Part shown: piece after piece, positions 23,077 through 32,066 of the stretch
Position numbering within the stretch: position 1 is the first letter of the stretch
How the letters are laid out: every line of letters begins with the position of its first letter
Assembly: GCA_017477465.1 (NCBI GenBank)
Contig: JAFUVU010000058.1
Coordinates: forward strand, 1 to 32,585
Reading direction: 5' to 3'
Origin: Bacteroidales bacterium
GTDB lineage: Bacteria; Bacteroidota; Bacteroidia; Bacteroidales; UBA932
Length of the DNA: 32,585 nucleotides
Notes under the pieces: model-generated
What the model was told of the DNA's origin: nothing
What the model saw: the letters and a program-made list of their open reading frames with translations, nothing else
The model's database searches: none
Position numbers and translations under genes: made by a program

Positions 23077-26000
23077 TGCGGATTACCTCGTAACGCTCTA
23101 TGCCTATCTTCTGGAGCTCCTGAATGAACTCCGAGGTTACGGCTACCTGGAACTTCTTAGAGTAGAACTGGATGCGGTATTTGGTGCCAGGATCGAACAG
23201 GAAGATGGTGAGAGGTATATTCCCCTTGTGCTGTTTGACCACCTTTACCAGATTCTCCCTGAACTGCTGCGTAAGCATGGGAGTTGTTATGTCCATGCTG
23301 AAGCCGGCGAGAAGATCGTCGGAAATATTGCCAAGAAGGGTCACTTTGCGCACTTTAAAGGCGTATGGAGCCTGTTTGCCCTGCGCACGTTCTTCCGGCT
23401 TAAGGAAGAATTTTTCTTCCACTACGCCCTCTATAAACAGCGTTGCCTTTGGCTGCATGTACTGCATGAAGGTTTCGTGGTCTTTGCCGAAGAGGGTGAG
23501 TTCGTATGAGCCGCTGTAGTCCTCCAGAATTGTGCGGGAATAGGGCTTTCCGGTTTTTGTGGTGAGCTGCTTGATGTCGGACACTATGCCCGCCACGTAC
23601 ACCTTTTTGGTCTGTTTTCGCGCTTCGCATTCCGACACATAGTTGGACAGGTTGGCCAGCTGGCAGTTTGTAAAGTGGTCTATTTCGAACTTATAGCGGT
23701 CCAGGGGGTGGGAGCTAAGGTACATGCCCACCAGGTCCTTTTCGCGCTGAAGGATGTCCATTATGTCTATGTATCCTTCGTTTTCGGGCATTGCAGGCCT
23801 GTCGGGAGTCATTTCCTCCATGCCGCCGAAGAGCGAGGCGGCGCTTGACATGGTGTCGTTTTTATAGAGGTCTCCGTAGCGGGTTATTTGGTCGATGAAA
23901 AGATCGCCTCCCCTGCCGGGCTGGAAGTACATGCTGCGCTTGTGGCCGAAACTGTCGAATGCGCCGGAGTTCACAAGGCTTTCGAAGCTTTTGCGGTTCA
24001 CGCTGCCGGCCATTCTTTCTACGAAATCGTAAATATCTGTGAATAAGCCGTTTTCGTCGCGCTCTTTGACTATGGCTTCCACTACGTTGTTGCCGAAGCC
24101 CTTGATGGAGCCAAGGGCGAAGCGTACATCGCCGTTTTTATTGACTGTAAAGTGGCCGGAACTTTCGTTGATGTCGGGGCTTAAAACATTGATGCCGTGG
24201 CCTTTGCAGTCGTCCATTATCTTTGTGATTTCGTCCATGCTCTTGGCGCAGTTAAGGCATGAGGCGAAGAACTCCGAAGGATAGTGGCACTTGAGCCAGC
24301 CTGTCTGGTAACTTACCCAGGCATAGCAGGTTGCGTGCGACTTATTGAAGGCGTACTGGGCGAATTTCTCCCAGTCTTTCCAGATTTTGTCCAGCACCTT
24401 TTCCGGATGGCCGTTTGCCGTGCCGCCGGTCATGAACTTGTCTTTCAGGGAGTTCAGGATATCTATCTGCTTCTTACCCATGGCTTTGCGGAGCTTGTCG
24501 GCCTCGCCTTTGGTGAAGCCGGCCAGCTTTTGCGAAAGAAGCATCACCTGCTCCTGGTACACCGTTACGCCGTAGGTGTCCTGCAGGTATTCCTCCATCT
24601 CCGGGAGGTCGTACTCTATGGCCTGCTCGCCAAGTTTACGGGCTACAAAGTCCGGGATATAGTCCATCGGCCCTGGCCGATACAGGGCGTTCATTGCGAT
24701 GAGGTCCTCAAAACGCGAAGGACGCAGCTTCTGCAGCCACGTTTTCATGCCCTCCGATTCAAACTGGAAGACGGCGGTGGTGTCTCCGCGGCCGTATAAA
24801 TCGTAGGTGGCTTTATCATCGATTGGAATGGCCTCGATGTCTATATCCTCCCCGTGGTGCTCCTTGATGAGGTCCAGGCAATTGTGGATGATGGAGAGGG
24901 TGATGAGGCCCAGGAAGTCCATCTTGAGCATGCCCACGTCCTCGATATAGTGGCCGTCGTACTGGGAGGTGCGCACATCCTCGCCGGTTTCCTTATCCTT
25001 GGACAGGCATACGGGCAGGTAATCCGTCAGGTCTCCCCTGCCGATAATGGTGGCGCAAGCGTGCACGCCAACCTGCCTTACGCAGCCTTCCAGAGCCTGG
25101 GCGTACTTGAGTACTTCCTTGTTGATTTCCGGGCCGTTTTTAAGCTCTTCTATGAACTCCGGGACAAGCCGATAGCAGTTCTTAAGGGTAATCTTTACAT
25201 CGACGTCCTCAAGGCCTTTCTGGAAGGTTTTTGTGACTTTTATCTTCTGGCCTTCATGTTCTGGGTCGTCCACTTCCACTTCTTTTTCAACCACCTTGAA
25301 GCCGGGCTTCAGCTCGTCCAGTTTGGGGTTGAAGGGATATTCCTTTTCTTTTTTCTCGCTCAGGCGGTCCGGAACCATCTTGGTGAGGCGGTTGCTTTCG
25401 TCTATGCTTACGTGCGATATGCGCGCAACGTCCTTGATGGCGCTTTTTGCCGCCATTGTGCCGAAGGTAATCACGCGTGACACATGCGAAGTACCGTACT
25501 TCTTTTCCACGTATTCGTGGGCTTTTGTAAGGTCTTCGAAGTCCACGTCTATATCAGGCATTGAGATACGGTCGGGGTTTAGGAAACGCTCGAACAGGAG
25601 TTGGTAGCGGATGGGGTCCAAATTTGTGATTTTGAGGCAGTAAGCCACAACGGAACCTGCGGCGCTGCCACGCCCGGGGCCAACCATCGAGCCCATTGCA
25701 CGGGATGCGGCGATGTAGTCCTGGACTATGAGGAAGTAGTCCGGGAAGCCCATTCGGCAGATTGTTTTTAGCTCAAAATCAATTCTTTCTTCCTGCTCCT
25801 GGGTAAGAGTTTCCCCGTAGCGCTGGTGCGCCCCCTGATATGTCAGATGGCAAAGATAGGCCACCGAGTGGCAGAAGCCGTCGCCGCGGTACGTGCCGTG
25901 CTTGTCGCAGCGGCCTGCGTCTATGATATCCTTGTATTTTTCCAGGTAGGTGTCGATATCGGCCATGAAGGCGGGGTCTATCTCATATACGGGAAGAACG

Positions 26001-26854
26001 GGGTCCCTATCTATGGAATATCTTTCTATCTTCTCTGCAACCTCGAGGGTGTTGGAAATGGCCTCCGGATGGTCCGGGAAGAGGGAGAGCATCTCCTCCT
26101 CCGTCTTAATGTATTCCTGCTGGGTGTAGCGCAGGCGGTCCGGATCGTCCACGAAGGCGTTGGTTGTCAGGCATATAAGCCTGTCGTGCACCGGGCCGTC
26201 CTCCTTGCGGACGAAGTGGGCGTCGTTGGTGGCTATGACTTTGACCTGGTACTTCCGGGCCAGTTTGAAGATTTCGTCGCAGTAATAGCATTGACGCTCA
26301 TAAAGCTCGTTGTCAAGGCCCGGCACCTCTGTCTTGTGCTTCATCACTTCGAGGTAATAATCGTCCCCGAAGACGCGTTTGTGCCAGAGAATGGCCTTTT
26401 CTATGGCTGCATCGTCGTGTGCAAGGATGGCGCGCGGCACTTCCCCGGCTATGCAGGCCGATGAGCAGATGAGCCCTTCGTGGTACTTTTCAATTACCTC
26501 GTGGCTCACCCTTGGCCTGTAATACATGCCGTTGATGTGCCCTTCCGATACAATCTTCACGAGATTCAGATAGCCGGTGTAGTTCTTGGCCAGCAGAATA
26601 AGGTGGTAATAACCCTTCTCTTTGAGCCGATGGTCCCCTTTTGAGACGTATATCTCGCAGCCGATGATAGGCTTTACTGAAGGGTGCTTTTTCGCGTATT
26701 TGAAGAATTCTTTTACGCCGTACATGTTGCCGTGGTCCGTTATTGCGAGCGCCGGCATGCCAAGCTCATCGGCCCGGTTGAAGAGGTTTTCTATGGAAGA
26801 ATGCCCGTCCAGGATTGAATACTGGGTGTGGACGTGAAGATGCACAAAACTCAT
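23072..26854 (-). CDS. dnaE: DNA polymerase III subunit alpha
   Basis: The 1260-residue replicative polymerase starts with the PHP domain (HLHVHTQYSILDG, metal-binding-type histidines 5, 7 and 9). The polymerase core follows, with the catalytic MPDIDVDFED (Asp434 and Asp436) and the KSHATCYAWVSYQTGWLK segment. It ends with a helix-hairpin-helix and an OB-fold domain (KKVYVAGIVSDIKQLTTKTGKPY). Length and motifs are typical of DnaE1. It is transcribed from the terminator-promoter cassette just upstream and has only 4 nt between the -7 element and the ATG. Its 3' end meets the predicted ncRNA from the opposite strand. Confidence 0.97.
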   Translation of the reverse strand: MSFVHLHVHTQYSILDGHSSIENLFNRADELGMPALAITDHGNMYGVKEFFKYAKKHPSVKPIIGCEIYVSKGDHRLKEKGYYHLILLAKNYTGYLNLVKIVSEGHINGMYYRPRVSHEVIEKYHEGLICSSACIAGEVPRAILAHDDAAIEKAILWHKRVFGDDYYLEVMKHKTEVPGLDNELYERQCYYCDEIFKLARKYQVKVIATNDAHFVRKEDGPVHDRLICLTTNAFVDDPDRLRYTQQEYIKTEEEMLSLFPDHPEAISNTLEVAEKIERYSIDRDPVLPVYEIDPAFMADIDTYLEKYKDIIDAGRCDKHGTYRGDGFCHSVAYLCHLTYQGAHQRYGETLTQEQEERIDFELKTICRMGFPDYFLIVQDYIAASRAMGSMVGPGRGSAAGSVVAYCLKITNLDPIRYQLLFERFLNPDRISMPDIDVDFEDLTKAHEYVEKKYGTSHVSRVITFGTMAAKSAIKDVARISHVSIDESNRLTKMVPDRLSEKKEKEYPFNPKLDELKPGFKVVEKEVEVDDPEHEGQKIKVTKTFQKGLEDVDVKITLKNCYRLVPEFIEELKNGPEINKEVLKYAQALEGCVRQVGVHACATIIGRGDLTDYLPVCLSKDKETGEDVRTSQYDGHYIEDVGMLKMDFLGLITLSIIHNCLDLIKEHHGEDIDIEAIPIDDKATYDLYGRGDTTAVFQFESEGMKTWLQKLRPSRFEDLIAMNALYRPGPMDYIPDFVARKLGEQAIEYDLPEMEEYLQDTYGVTVYQEQVMLLSQKLAGFTKGEADKLRKAMGKKQIDILNSLKDKFMTGGTANGHPEKVLDKIWKDWEKFAQYAFNKSHATCYAWVSYQTGWLKCHYPSEFFASCLNCAKSMDEITKIMDDCKGHGINVLSPDINESSGHFTVNKNGDVRFALGSIKGFGNNVVEAIVKERDENGLFTDIYDFVERMAGSVNRKSFESLVNSGAFDSFGHKRSMYFQPGRGGDLFIDQITRYGDLYKNDTMSSAASLFGGMEEMTPDRPAMPENEGYIDIMDILQREKDLVGMYLSSHPLDRYKFEIDHFTNCQLANLSNYVSECEARKQTKKVYVAGIVSDIKQLTTKTGKPYSRTILEDYSGSYELTLFGKDHETFMQYMQPKATLFIEGVVEEKFFLKPEERAQGKQAPYAFKVRKVTLLGNISDDLLAGFSMDITTPMLTQQFRENLVKVVKQHKGNIPLTIFLFDPGTKYRIQFYSKKFQVAVTSEFIQELQKIGIERYEVIRK

Positions 26855-26858
26855 GGAA

Positions 26859-26898
26859 CAAAGATATAAAAAAACCGCGGCCCTTGCAAGGTCGCGGC
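26859..26898 (-). promoter_or_regulatory. Combined terminator-promoter cassette, copy B
   Basis: On the minus strand a hairpin built of CCGCG and CGCGG arms with CCTTGCAAGG inside, followed by seven T, terminates secDF. The loop TTG (26889-26887) is 20 nt from TATCTTTG (26866-26859), the -7 element of dnaE, which ends 4 nt before the dnaE ATG. By hand count 34 of 40 bases equal copy A at 22758-22797. Confidence 0.75.
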
Positions 26899-26924
26899 TT
26901 TTATTTGGAGTGTCCCTCGAGGAA

Positions 26925-29864
26925 CTATTTTTCGGCTTTCTTGGAAGCGCGCATTGTTGCGTCGTACATGATAGGAGTACCGATCATGATGGAAGCGTAG
27001 GTACCGATGATAACACCAAGGCACAGGGCAACTGCGAGACCGCGGATGCTTTCTCCGCCGAAGAATGCGATGGCAAGCATAGGGAGGAGGGTTGATATGG
27101 AGGTGTTGAGGGTACGGGTCAATGTGGCGTTCAGAGCGGTGTTAACCGTGGTGCGGAAGTCTTCCTTCGGATGCAGGCCCCTCTGCTCACGGATACGGTC
27201 GAAAATAACCACGTTATCGTTGATGGCGTAACCGATGATGGTAAGGATAGCTGCGATGAAGGTTTGGTCGACGTCCAGGTTGAACGGCAGGATACCGTTG
27301 AACAGTGAGAAGAAGCCGATCACGATGAGGGCAGTGTGAGCCAGGGAGACCACGCCGCCGAGACCCCAGGTCCAGCCTTTGAATCGCAGGGCGATGTAGC
27401 CGAAGATGGCCAGCAGGGCCAGGAATACGGCGATGAAAGCGCTGCGGGTGATGTCGCGGGCGATGGTAGGACCTACCTTGTCGGAGGAGATGATACCGTT
27501 GGGGTTCTCCAGGGTGGAGGTGAAGTCGGCCAGTTGGATTTCCTCTGCGTAGAAGCCCTTGAGGGCGTTGTAGAGGAGGCCTTCGATTTCGGCATCTACT
27601 TCTGTGGATTCGCTGTCGTTCTTGTACTGGGTGGTGATCTTCATCTGGGAGTCGCCGCCGAACTGCTTGACCTCTACGGAGTACTGGTCGATACCGGCTT
27701 GGCGTGCAGCTTCCTCGAAGGTGGCTTCCACGGAGGCGCGGACATCTTCTGCGGTGACGCTCTTGTCGAAGCGGACTACATAGGTACGGCCGCCGGTGAA
27801 ATCAACACCGTAGCTGAAGCCCTTGAAGGCGATGCTGGCGATGGAGATGAGAATGAGGGCGCCGGAGATGATGTAGGACCATTTCTTCAGGCCGATGAAA
27901 TCGACGTGCGTGTTCTTGAGGATGTTGGCTGTGAGCTTGTTGGACAGGGACACAGTCTTACCGGCTTTGATGCGGTCGTCGAAGATGAGGCGGGTGATGA
28001 AGATGGAGGTGAGCACCGAGGTGACGATACCGATGATCAGCGTTGTTGCGAAGCCCTGCACAGGACCGGAACCGAAGATGTAGAGGATGATACCGGTGAT
28101 GAGGGTGGTGAGCTGACCGTCGATGATGGCGCTGTAAGCGTTCTTGTAACCGTCGTGCACTGCGAGGGAGAAGCCCTTGCCGGCTGCCAGTTCTTCCTTG
28201 ATGCGCTCGTAGATGATAACGTTGGCGTCAACGGCCATACCCAGGGTCAGGACCAGACCGGCGATACCGGGCAGGGTAAGGACAGCGCCGAAGCTCACGA
28301 GCACGCCGAACAGCAGGAGCACGTTGCAGAGCAGTGCGATATCGGCAATTAAACCTGCGCCCTGGTAGAAGAATACCATGTAGAGGAGCACCAGGCAGAA
28401 GGCGATGAGGAAGGAGATGAGACCGGCCTTGATGGACTGGGAACCCAGGGAAGGACCTACCACCTGCTCCTGGATGATGGAGGCGGGGGCGGGGAGCTTA
28501 CCGGATTTGAGAACGTTGGCAAGGTCTTCGGCTTCCTGAACGTCGAAGTTACCGGTGATTTCGGAGGAACCGCCTGTAATTTCGGTGTTTACGGTAGGAT
28601 AAGAGTACACAAGACCATCGAGGACGATGGCAACCTGCTTGCCGATATTGTCTTTGGTGAGGCGGGCCCAGATGGAGGCGCCTTCGGCGTTCATTGTCAT
28701 GGAGACTGAAGGTGCGCCGTTGCCGCCCTGCTGTGCGCCGTTGAAGTTGACGCGGGCGTCGGTGACTACGCCGCCGTCGAGAGGGGCTTTACCGTCGCGT
28801 GAGGTGGCTTTGATGGCAACCAGTTCGTAGAGGTTGCTGCCTTTCACGAGGTCGGTGGGTTTTACTGACCACATGCCGCGGAAGCCTGCGGGGAGGACAT
28901 CGGCAGCCATGGAGAGGTACTGGTTTACGGTTACGGTGTCAACACCTTGGGCGAAACCGAGGCAGGCGTTGTTCCAGCCGCTGGGGCTGAATACCTGGAA
29001 CAGAGGGTTGGCCACGGCGGTGGAGTCGCTGAGGTTGCCGAGGATTTCGGCCACTCTGGCGTCCACTGCGTAGAGGTCAACCTCGTTGCCCTGGTAGGTG
29101 GGCCAGAATTCGAGGGAGGCGGTACCCTGCAGGAGCTTGCGCACACGCTCGGGGTCCTTTACGCCGGGGAGTTCGATGAGAATCTTGCCGGAGTTGCCAA
29201 CCTGCTGGATGTTGGGCTGGGTTACGCCGAAGCGGTCGATACGGTTGCGGAGCACGTTGAAGGAGTTGTCAACTGCGCTCTTGGCTTCTGAACGGATAAC
29301 GTCGATTACCTGGGCGTTGGTGGCGTCGTTGGCCACTTTGTCGCGGAGTTCGTAGGTGGCGAAAATCTCTGCCAGACGGCGCTGAGGGGCTACCTGGGCC
29401 CATGCATCGGCAAACAGGCCGATGAAATCCTGGCTGGAGTTCACGTTGTTTGCTTTGGCCTGGGCAAGGGCTGCCACGAAGTCGGGGTCTGTGCTATTGC
29501 CGGAAAGGGCTTTCACCAGGTCTTCGAGCTGAACCTGCAGCATGACGTTCATGCCGCCTTTGAGGTCCAGACCAAGGTTGATTTCCTTTTCCTTGACATC
29601 TTTGTAGGTGTAACCGAGGAACACCTTTTCGCTGCTGATAGAGTCGATGTAGGCTCTGTTTCTGATGTTGGCCACGGAGTCCTGTACGAATTCGCGGACA
29701 TCGGCGGCAACATTGTTTGACTGAACGAACTGCAGGGCCTGCTCCTGGGCTGCCTTGGCGGCCTTGTTCTCCTGGATGCGCGTGATTGCGGTGAAGGAGA
29801 GCTGCCAGACGCTGGCGATGCCAAGCAGTATCGCTACCAGTCTAATCCAACCTTTGCTTTGCAT
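26925..29864 (-). CDS. secDF: Protein translocase SecDF, fused
   Basis: The 979-residue membrane protein joins SecD and SecF in one chain, as is usual in Bacteroidetes. It uses proton-motive force to help SecYEG export proteins. SecD half: an N-terminal membrane helix, LGLDLKGGMNVML (97-109), a large periplasmic domain (QNIQQVGNSGKILIELPGVKDPERV-type region) and a membrane bundle with LGMAVDANVIIYERIKEE. SecF half: YGVDFTGGRTYVVRF and a second bundle with IGYAINDNVVIFDRIREQRG. The ATG at 29864 is about 76 nt downstream of a TAAATTTG element. The next gene is divergent, and the end is marked by the cassette terminator. Confidence 0.96.
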   Translation of the reverse strand: MQSKGWIRLVAILLGIASVWQLSFTAITRIQENKAAKAAQEQALQFVQSNNVAADVREFVQDSVANIRNRAYIDSISSEKVFLGYTYKDVKEKEINLGLDLKGGMNVMLQVQLEDLVKALSGNSTDPDFVAALAQAKANNVNSSQDFIGLFADAWAQVAPQRRLAEIFATYELRDKVANDATNAQVIDVIRSEAKSAVDNSFNVLRNRIDRFGVTQPNIQQVGNSGKILIELPGVKDPERVRKLLQGTASLEFWPTYQGNEVDLYAVDARVAEILGNLSDSTAVANPLFQVFSPSGWNNACLGFAQGVDTVTVNQYLSMAADVLPAGFRGMWSVKPTDLVKGSNLYELVAIKATSRDGKAPLDGGVVTDARVNFNGAQQGGNGAPSVSMTMNAEGASIWARLTKDNIGKQVAIVLDGLVYSYPTVNTEITGGSSEITGNFDVQEAEDLANVLKSGKLPAPASIIQEQVVGPSLGSQSIKAGLISFLIAFCLVLLYMVFFYQGAGLIADIALLCNVLLLFGVLVSFGAVLTLPGIAGLVLTLGMAVDANVIIYERIKEELAAGKGFSLAVHDGYKNAYSAIIDGQLTTLITGIILYIFGSGPVQGFATTLIIGIVTSVLTSIFITRLIFDDRIKAGKTVSLSNKLTANILKNTHVDFIGLKKWSYIISGALILISIASIAFKGFSYGVDFTGGRTYVVRFDKSVTAEDVRASVEATFEEAARQAGIDQYSVEVKQFGGDSQMKITTQYKNDSESTEVDAEIEGLLYNALKGFYAEEIQLADFTSTLENPNGIISSDKVGPTIARDITRSAFIAVFLALLAIFGYIALRFKGWTWGLGGVVSLAHTALIVIGFFSLFNGILPFNLDVDQTFIAAILTIIGYAINDNVVIFDRIREQRGLHPKEDFRTTVNTALNATLTRTLNTSISTLLPMLAIAFFGGESIRGLAVALCLGVIIGTYASIMIGTPIMYDATMRASKKAEK

Positions 29865-29940
29865 GTTTGTTTATGTTTTAAATTAACTATTTAGCTACTA
29901 ATACGGGTGGCATCTGCAGACACCACCGCAAAATAGGTTG

Positions 29941-29948
29941 CAAATTTA
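29941..29948 (-). promoter_or_regulatory. Possible -7 promoter element of secDF
   Basis: TAAATTTG on the minus strand matches TAnnTTTG and would give a leader of about 70 nt before the secDF ATG. The -33 region was not a clear match. Confidence 0.35.
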
Positions 29949-29989
29949 CGATTTTTTTCTGATTTCTACACTTTCTCACAACTATTTCT

Positions 29990-29997
29990 TAATTTTG
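29990..29997 (+). promoter_or_regulatory. Predicted -7 promoter element of the PD40-repeat gene
   Basis: TAATTTTG matches TAnnTTTG and ends 15 nt before the ATG at 30013. It argues against the longer open frame that begins at 29938, which would start upstream of the promoter. Confidence 0.5.
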
Positions 29998-30012
29998 CAG
30001 GCTGGTTTTACA

Positions 30013-31641
30013 ATGAAAAGAAAGATTTTCGCCATAGTTTCGCTGCTTTTCCTCGCAGGTGCAGGCCTGTCAGGGCAGGAAATTATTGACCGTCCCATCC
30101 CCATCGAGTTCCCGGTGCCCGCGCATCGGCCCTCTCCCCGGCAGCTAATTGAGCGAGGCGACAGTCTTCTCCGCACCTACCATTTCCAGGATGCTATAAA
30201 TCACTACCTTGCGGTCTCCGGCGCTTCGCTTGACAGCAAGACCCTCGCCTCGCTTGACAGGAAGGTCACCGCTGCCCAGAACGGCCTGAATATGACCGAC
30301 TTCTGTGCCGATCCGCACGTGGTCGCCCGCCAGAGGTTCTCCCGCAAGGATTTCTTCCTTTTCTACCCGCTCAAGCCGCAGTCCTGGCACGCTTCGCCTA
30401 ACCCGCTTGACTCCCTCGAAGGCTACCCGCTTTATGCGCCCAAGGGGACGGACGTCATCTATTTCACGGCTGCCGACAGGGCCGGCACGCGCAGCATCTT
30501 CATCACCGAGGACCTCGACTCCCTCTGGCGCGCCCCGCGTCTTGCAGGGGAGAGCGTGACTTCCATCGGCAGTGAGATATTTCCCATGCTTTCGCCTGAC
30601 GGAAAGACGCTCTATTTCGCCTCCGACGGCCTTTTCGGCATGGGAGGATATGACCTTTACGCCAGCGCCTGGGATGAAGAGACCCAGACCTGGGGCGAGC
30701 CTGTGAACCTTGGCTTCCCTTACAGCTCCCCCGGCGACGATTTCCTTCTTATGGACACCGACGACGGCAAGTACACCCTCTTCGCCTCCAACCGCGACTG
30801 CTCGCGCGACAGCGTCTATGTGTATGTGCTTGAATATGAAGGCTCGCGTGCGCGGAAACAAGTCCGCAGTCATGCCGAGCTGGCCCGCATAGCCGGTCTT
30901 CGGCCCATCGACGACCCTTCCCGCATCGACAACGGATCGGCAGTCTCCGGCAGCGTGGCCGACAATGCCAACACCCGCCTCTACATGCACAAGAATGCCG
31001 AGGCGCGCGCTCTGCGGGACTCCATTTATCGGCACCAGAAGATGATAGACGCCCTGCGCACCCTGCTTTCTGAAGCCCGCGAAGACGAGACGGCCGATAT
31101 CACGGCCCGCATCCGCGAAAAGGAAAACGCGCTTCTGCCGCTCCGCAGGCAACTCGAAGAGACTGAGCTTGAAATCCGCCTTGTCGAGCAGAGCTTCCTC
31201 CAGAGCGGGGTAGTGTCATCCTCCGGCAGTGAAGAGCGGGAGGTTGTGGGCACGTCCTTGAGCTACACCTTCGCCAAAAACGCCATGGGGCCGCGCCTTC
31301 GCATGAAAGTGGGGCGCCATCCCGTCCGCAACAGCTTCCGCATTTCCCCAGTGGGCCGATTCGCCCAGGACAACACCCTCCCGGCAGGCATAGTGTATCA
31401 GATTCAACTGTTTACGAGCCCTCGCCACGCCTCCGTCGAAGATCTTGGCGGGCTCTCCCCGGTGTACGAGCGTCTGGCCTCCAACCTGCGCTACACCTAC
31501 TCGGTGGGCCTGTATCCCACCTACGCGGCCGCCCTGCTGGACCTTAACACCGTCCGCCGCCTGGGCTTCCCCGACGCCCGCCTCACCGCCTACCGCGACG
31601 GCCGCCCCATCCCCCTGACCACCGCCCGGCAGGAAGAATAA
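30013..31641 (+). CDS. Secreted PD40-repeat protein with coiled coil and SPOR-like C-terminus
   Basis: The 542-residue protein starts with a signal peptide (MKRKIFAIVSLLFLAGAGLS) and is probably periplasmic or envelope-bound. A short helical region (about 35-85) precedes WD40-like beta-propeller (PD40) repeats, such as MLSPDGKTLYFASDGLFGMGGYDLY and DGKYTLFASNRDC. A charged coiled coil rich in Arg and Glu follows (about residues 340-400). The end (VYQIQLFTSPRHAS, then YSVGLYPTYAAALLDLNTVR) looks like a SPOR domain, which binds peptidoglycan. PD40 repeats also occur in T9SS PorE and OmpA-like proteins, but no OmpA domain is seen here. The ATG at 30013 was chosen because it gives the signal peptide and lies after the predicted promoter. 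Confidence 0.7.
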   Translation: MKRKIFAIVSLLFLAGAGLSGQEIIDRPIPIEFPVPAHRPSPRQLIERGDSLLRTYHFQDAINHYLAVSGASLDSKTLASLDRKVTAAQNGLNMTDFCADPHVVARQRFSRKDFFLFYPLKPQSWHASPNPLDSLEGYPLYAPKGTDVIYFTAADRAGTRSIFITEDLDSLWRAPRLAGESVTSIGSEIFPMLSPDGKTLYFASDGLFGMGGYDLYASAWDEETQTWGEPVNLGFPYSSPGDDFLLMDTDDGKYTLFASNRDCSRDSVYVYVLEYEGSRARKQVRSHAELARIAGLRPIDDPSRIDNGSAVSGSVADNANTRLYMHKNAEARALRDSIYRHQKMIDALRTLLSEAREDETADITARIREKENALLPLRRQLEETELEIRLVEQSFLQSGVVSSSGSEEREVVGTSLSYTFAKNAMGPRLRMKVGRHPVRNSFRISPVGRFAQDNTLPAGIVYQIQLFTSPRHASVEDLGGLSPVYERLASNLRYTYSVGLYPTYAAALLDLNTVRRLGFPDARLTAYRDGRPIPLTTARQEE

Positions 31642-31679
31642 CCGTGGCACGTAAATAACTGATATACAGTGTATTGTGG

Positions 31680-31712
31680 AAATCAAGTGTGACTTTTTGC
31701 CGCACTTGATTT
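31680..31712 (+). terminator. Hairpin downstream of the PD40 gene, possible terminator
   Basis: AAATCAAGTG (31680-31689) pairs perfectly with CACTTGATTT (31703-31712) around a 13-nt loop containing TTTTT. The following bases are TCATAAAT, so the T-run is weak. It may end the upstream transcript or stabilise its 3' end. Confidence 0.5.
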
Positions 31713-31778
31713 TCATAAATAGCTGAGCCATAGGCGTTTACGTGTCAAGGGAAAAATTGCAAATTTTTGGCCGATGTA

Positions 31779-31808
31779 TTGCAGTTTGTGCAAAAATTTG
31801 TATCTTTG
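31779..31808 (+). promoter_or_regulatory. Predicted promoter of tRNA-Ser
   Basis: TTG (31779-31781), a 19-nt spacer and TATCTTTG (31801-31808) form a good vegetative promoter about 60 nt before the mature tRNA. The rest of the 31713-31778 gap shows no gene. Confidence 0.7.
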
Positions 31809-31869
31809 CAGTCCCGATTCATTTGACCGGGCACCGGCAACCCCGGTGAAGTTTCAACGCTTTAAGCCC

Positions 31870-31958
31870 GGAGGGGTGGGTGAGTGGCTGAAACCAGCAG
31901 TTTGCTAAACTGCCGTACGGGTTATTCTGTACCACGAGTTCGAATCTCGTCCCCTCCG
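31870..31958 (+). tRNA. tRNA-Ser (anticodon GCU)
   Basis: The acceptor stem GGAGGGG (31870-31876) pairs with CCCCTCC (31951-31957), with G31958 as discriminator base. The anticodon arm GCAGT-TTGCTAA-ACTGC gives anticodon GCT, so it reads AGC and AGU serine codons. The long variable arm (GTAC...GTAC) is typical of tRNA-Ser and the T arm contains GTTCGAAT. CCA is not encoded. Confidence 0.96.
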
Positions 31959-31966
31959 CAAAAAAG

Positions 31967-31993
31967 CCTCCTGCAACATCGCAGGAGGTTTTT
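31967..31993. terminator. Bidirectional intrinsic terminator after tRNA-Ser
   Basis: CCTCCTGC (31967-31974) pairs perfectly with GCAGGAGG (31981-31988) around AACATC. It is followed by TTTTT on the plus strand and preceded by a run of A on the same strand, so it can also terminate the convergent ORF6N-type gene. Confidence 0.85.
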
Positions 31994-32066
31994 CCGTTAT
32001 TGGGCGATCCCGTAAAGGCGATGTAGCGGAAACGCGTCGTCCAGCCTGGCCGATCTTTGGCGCGCG

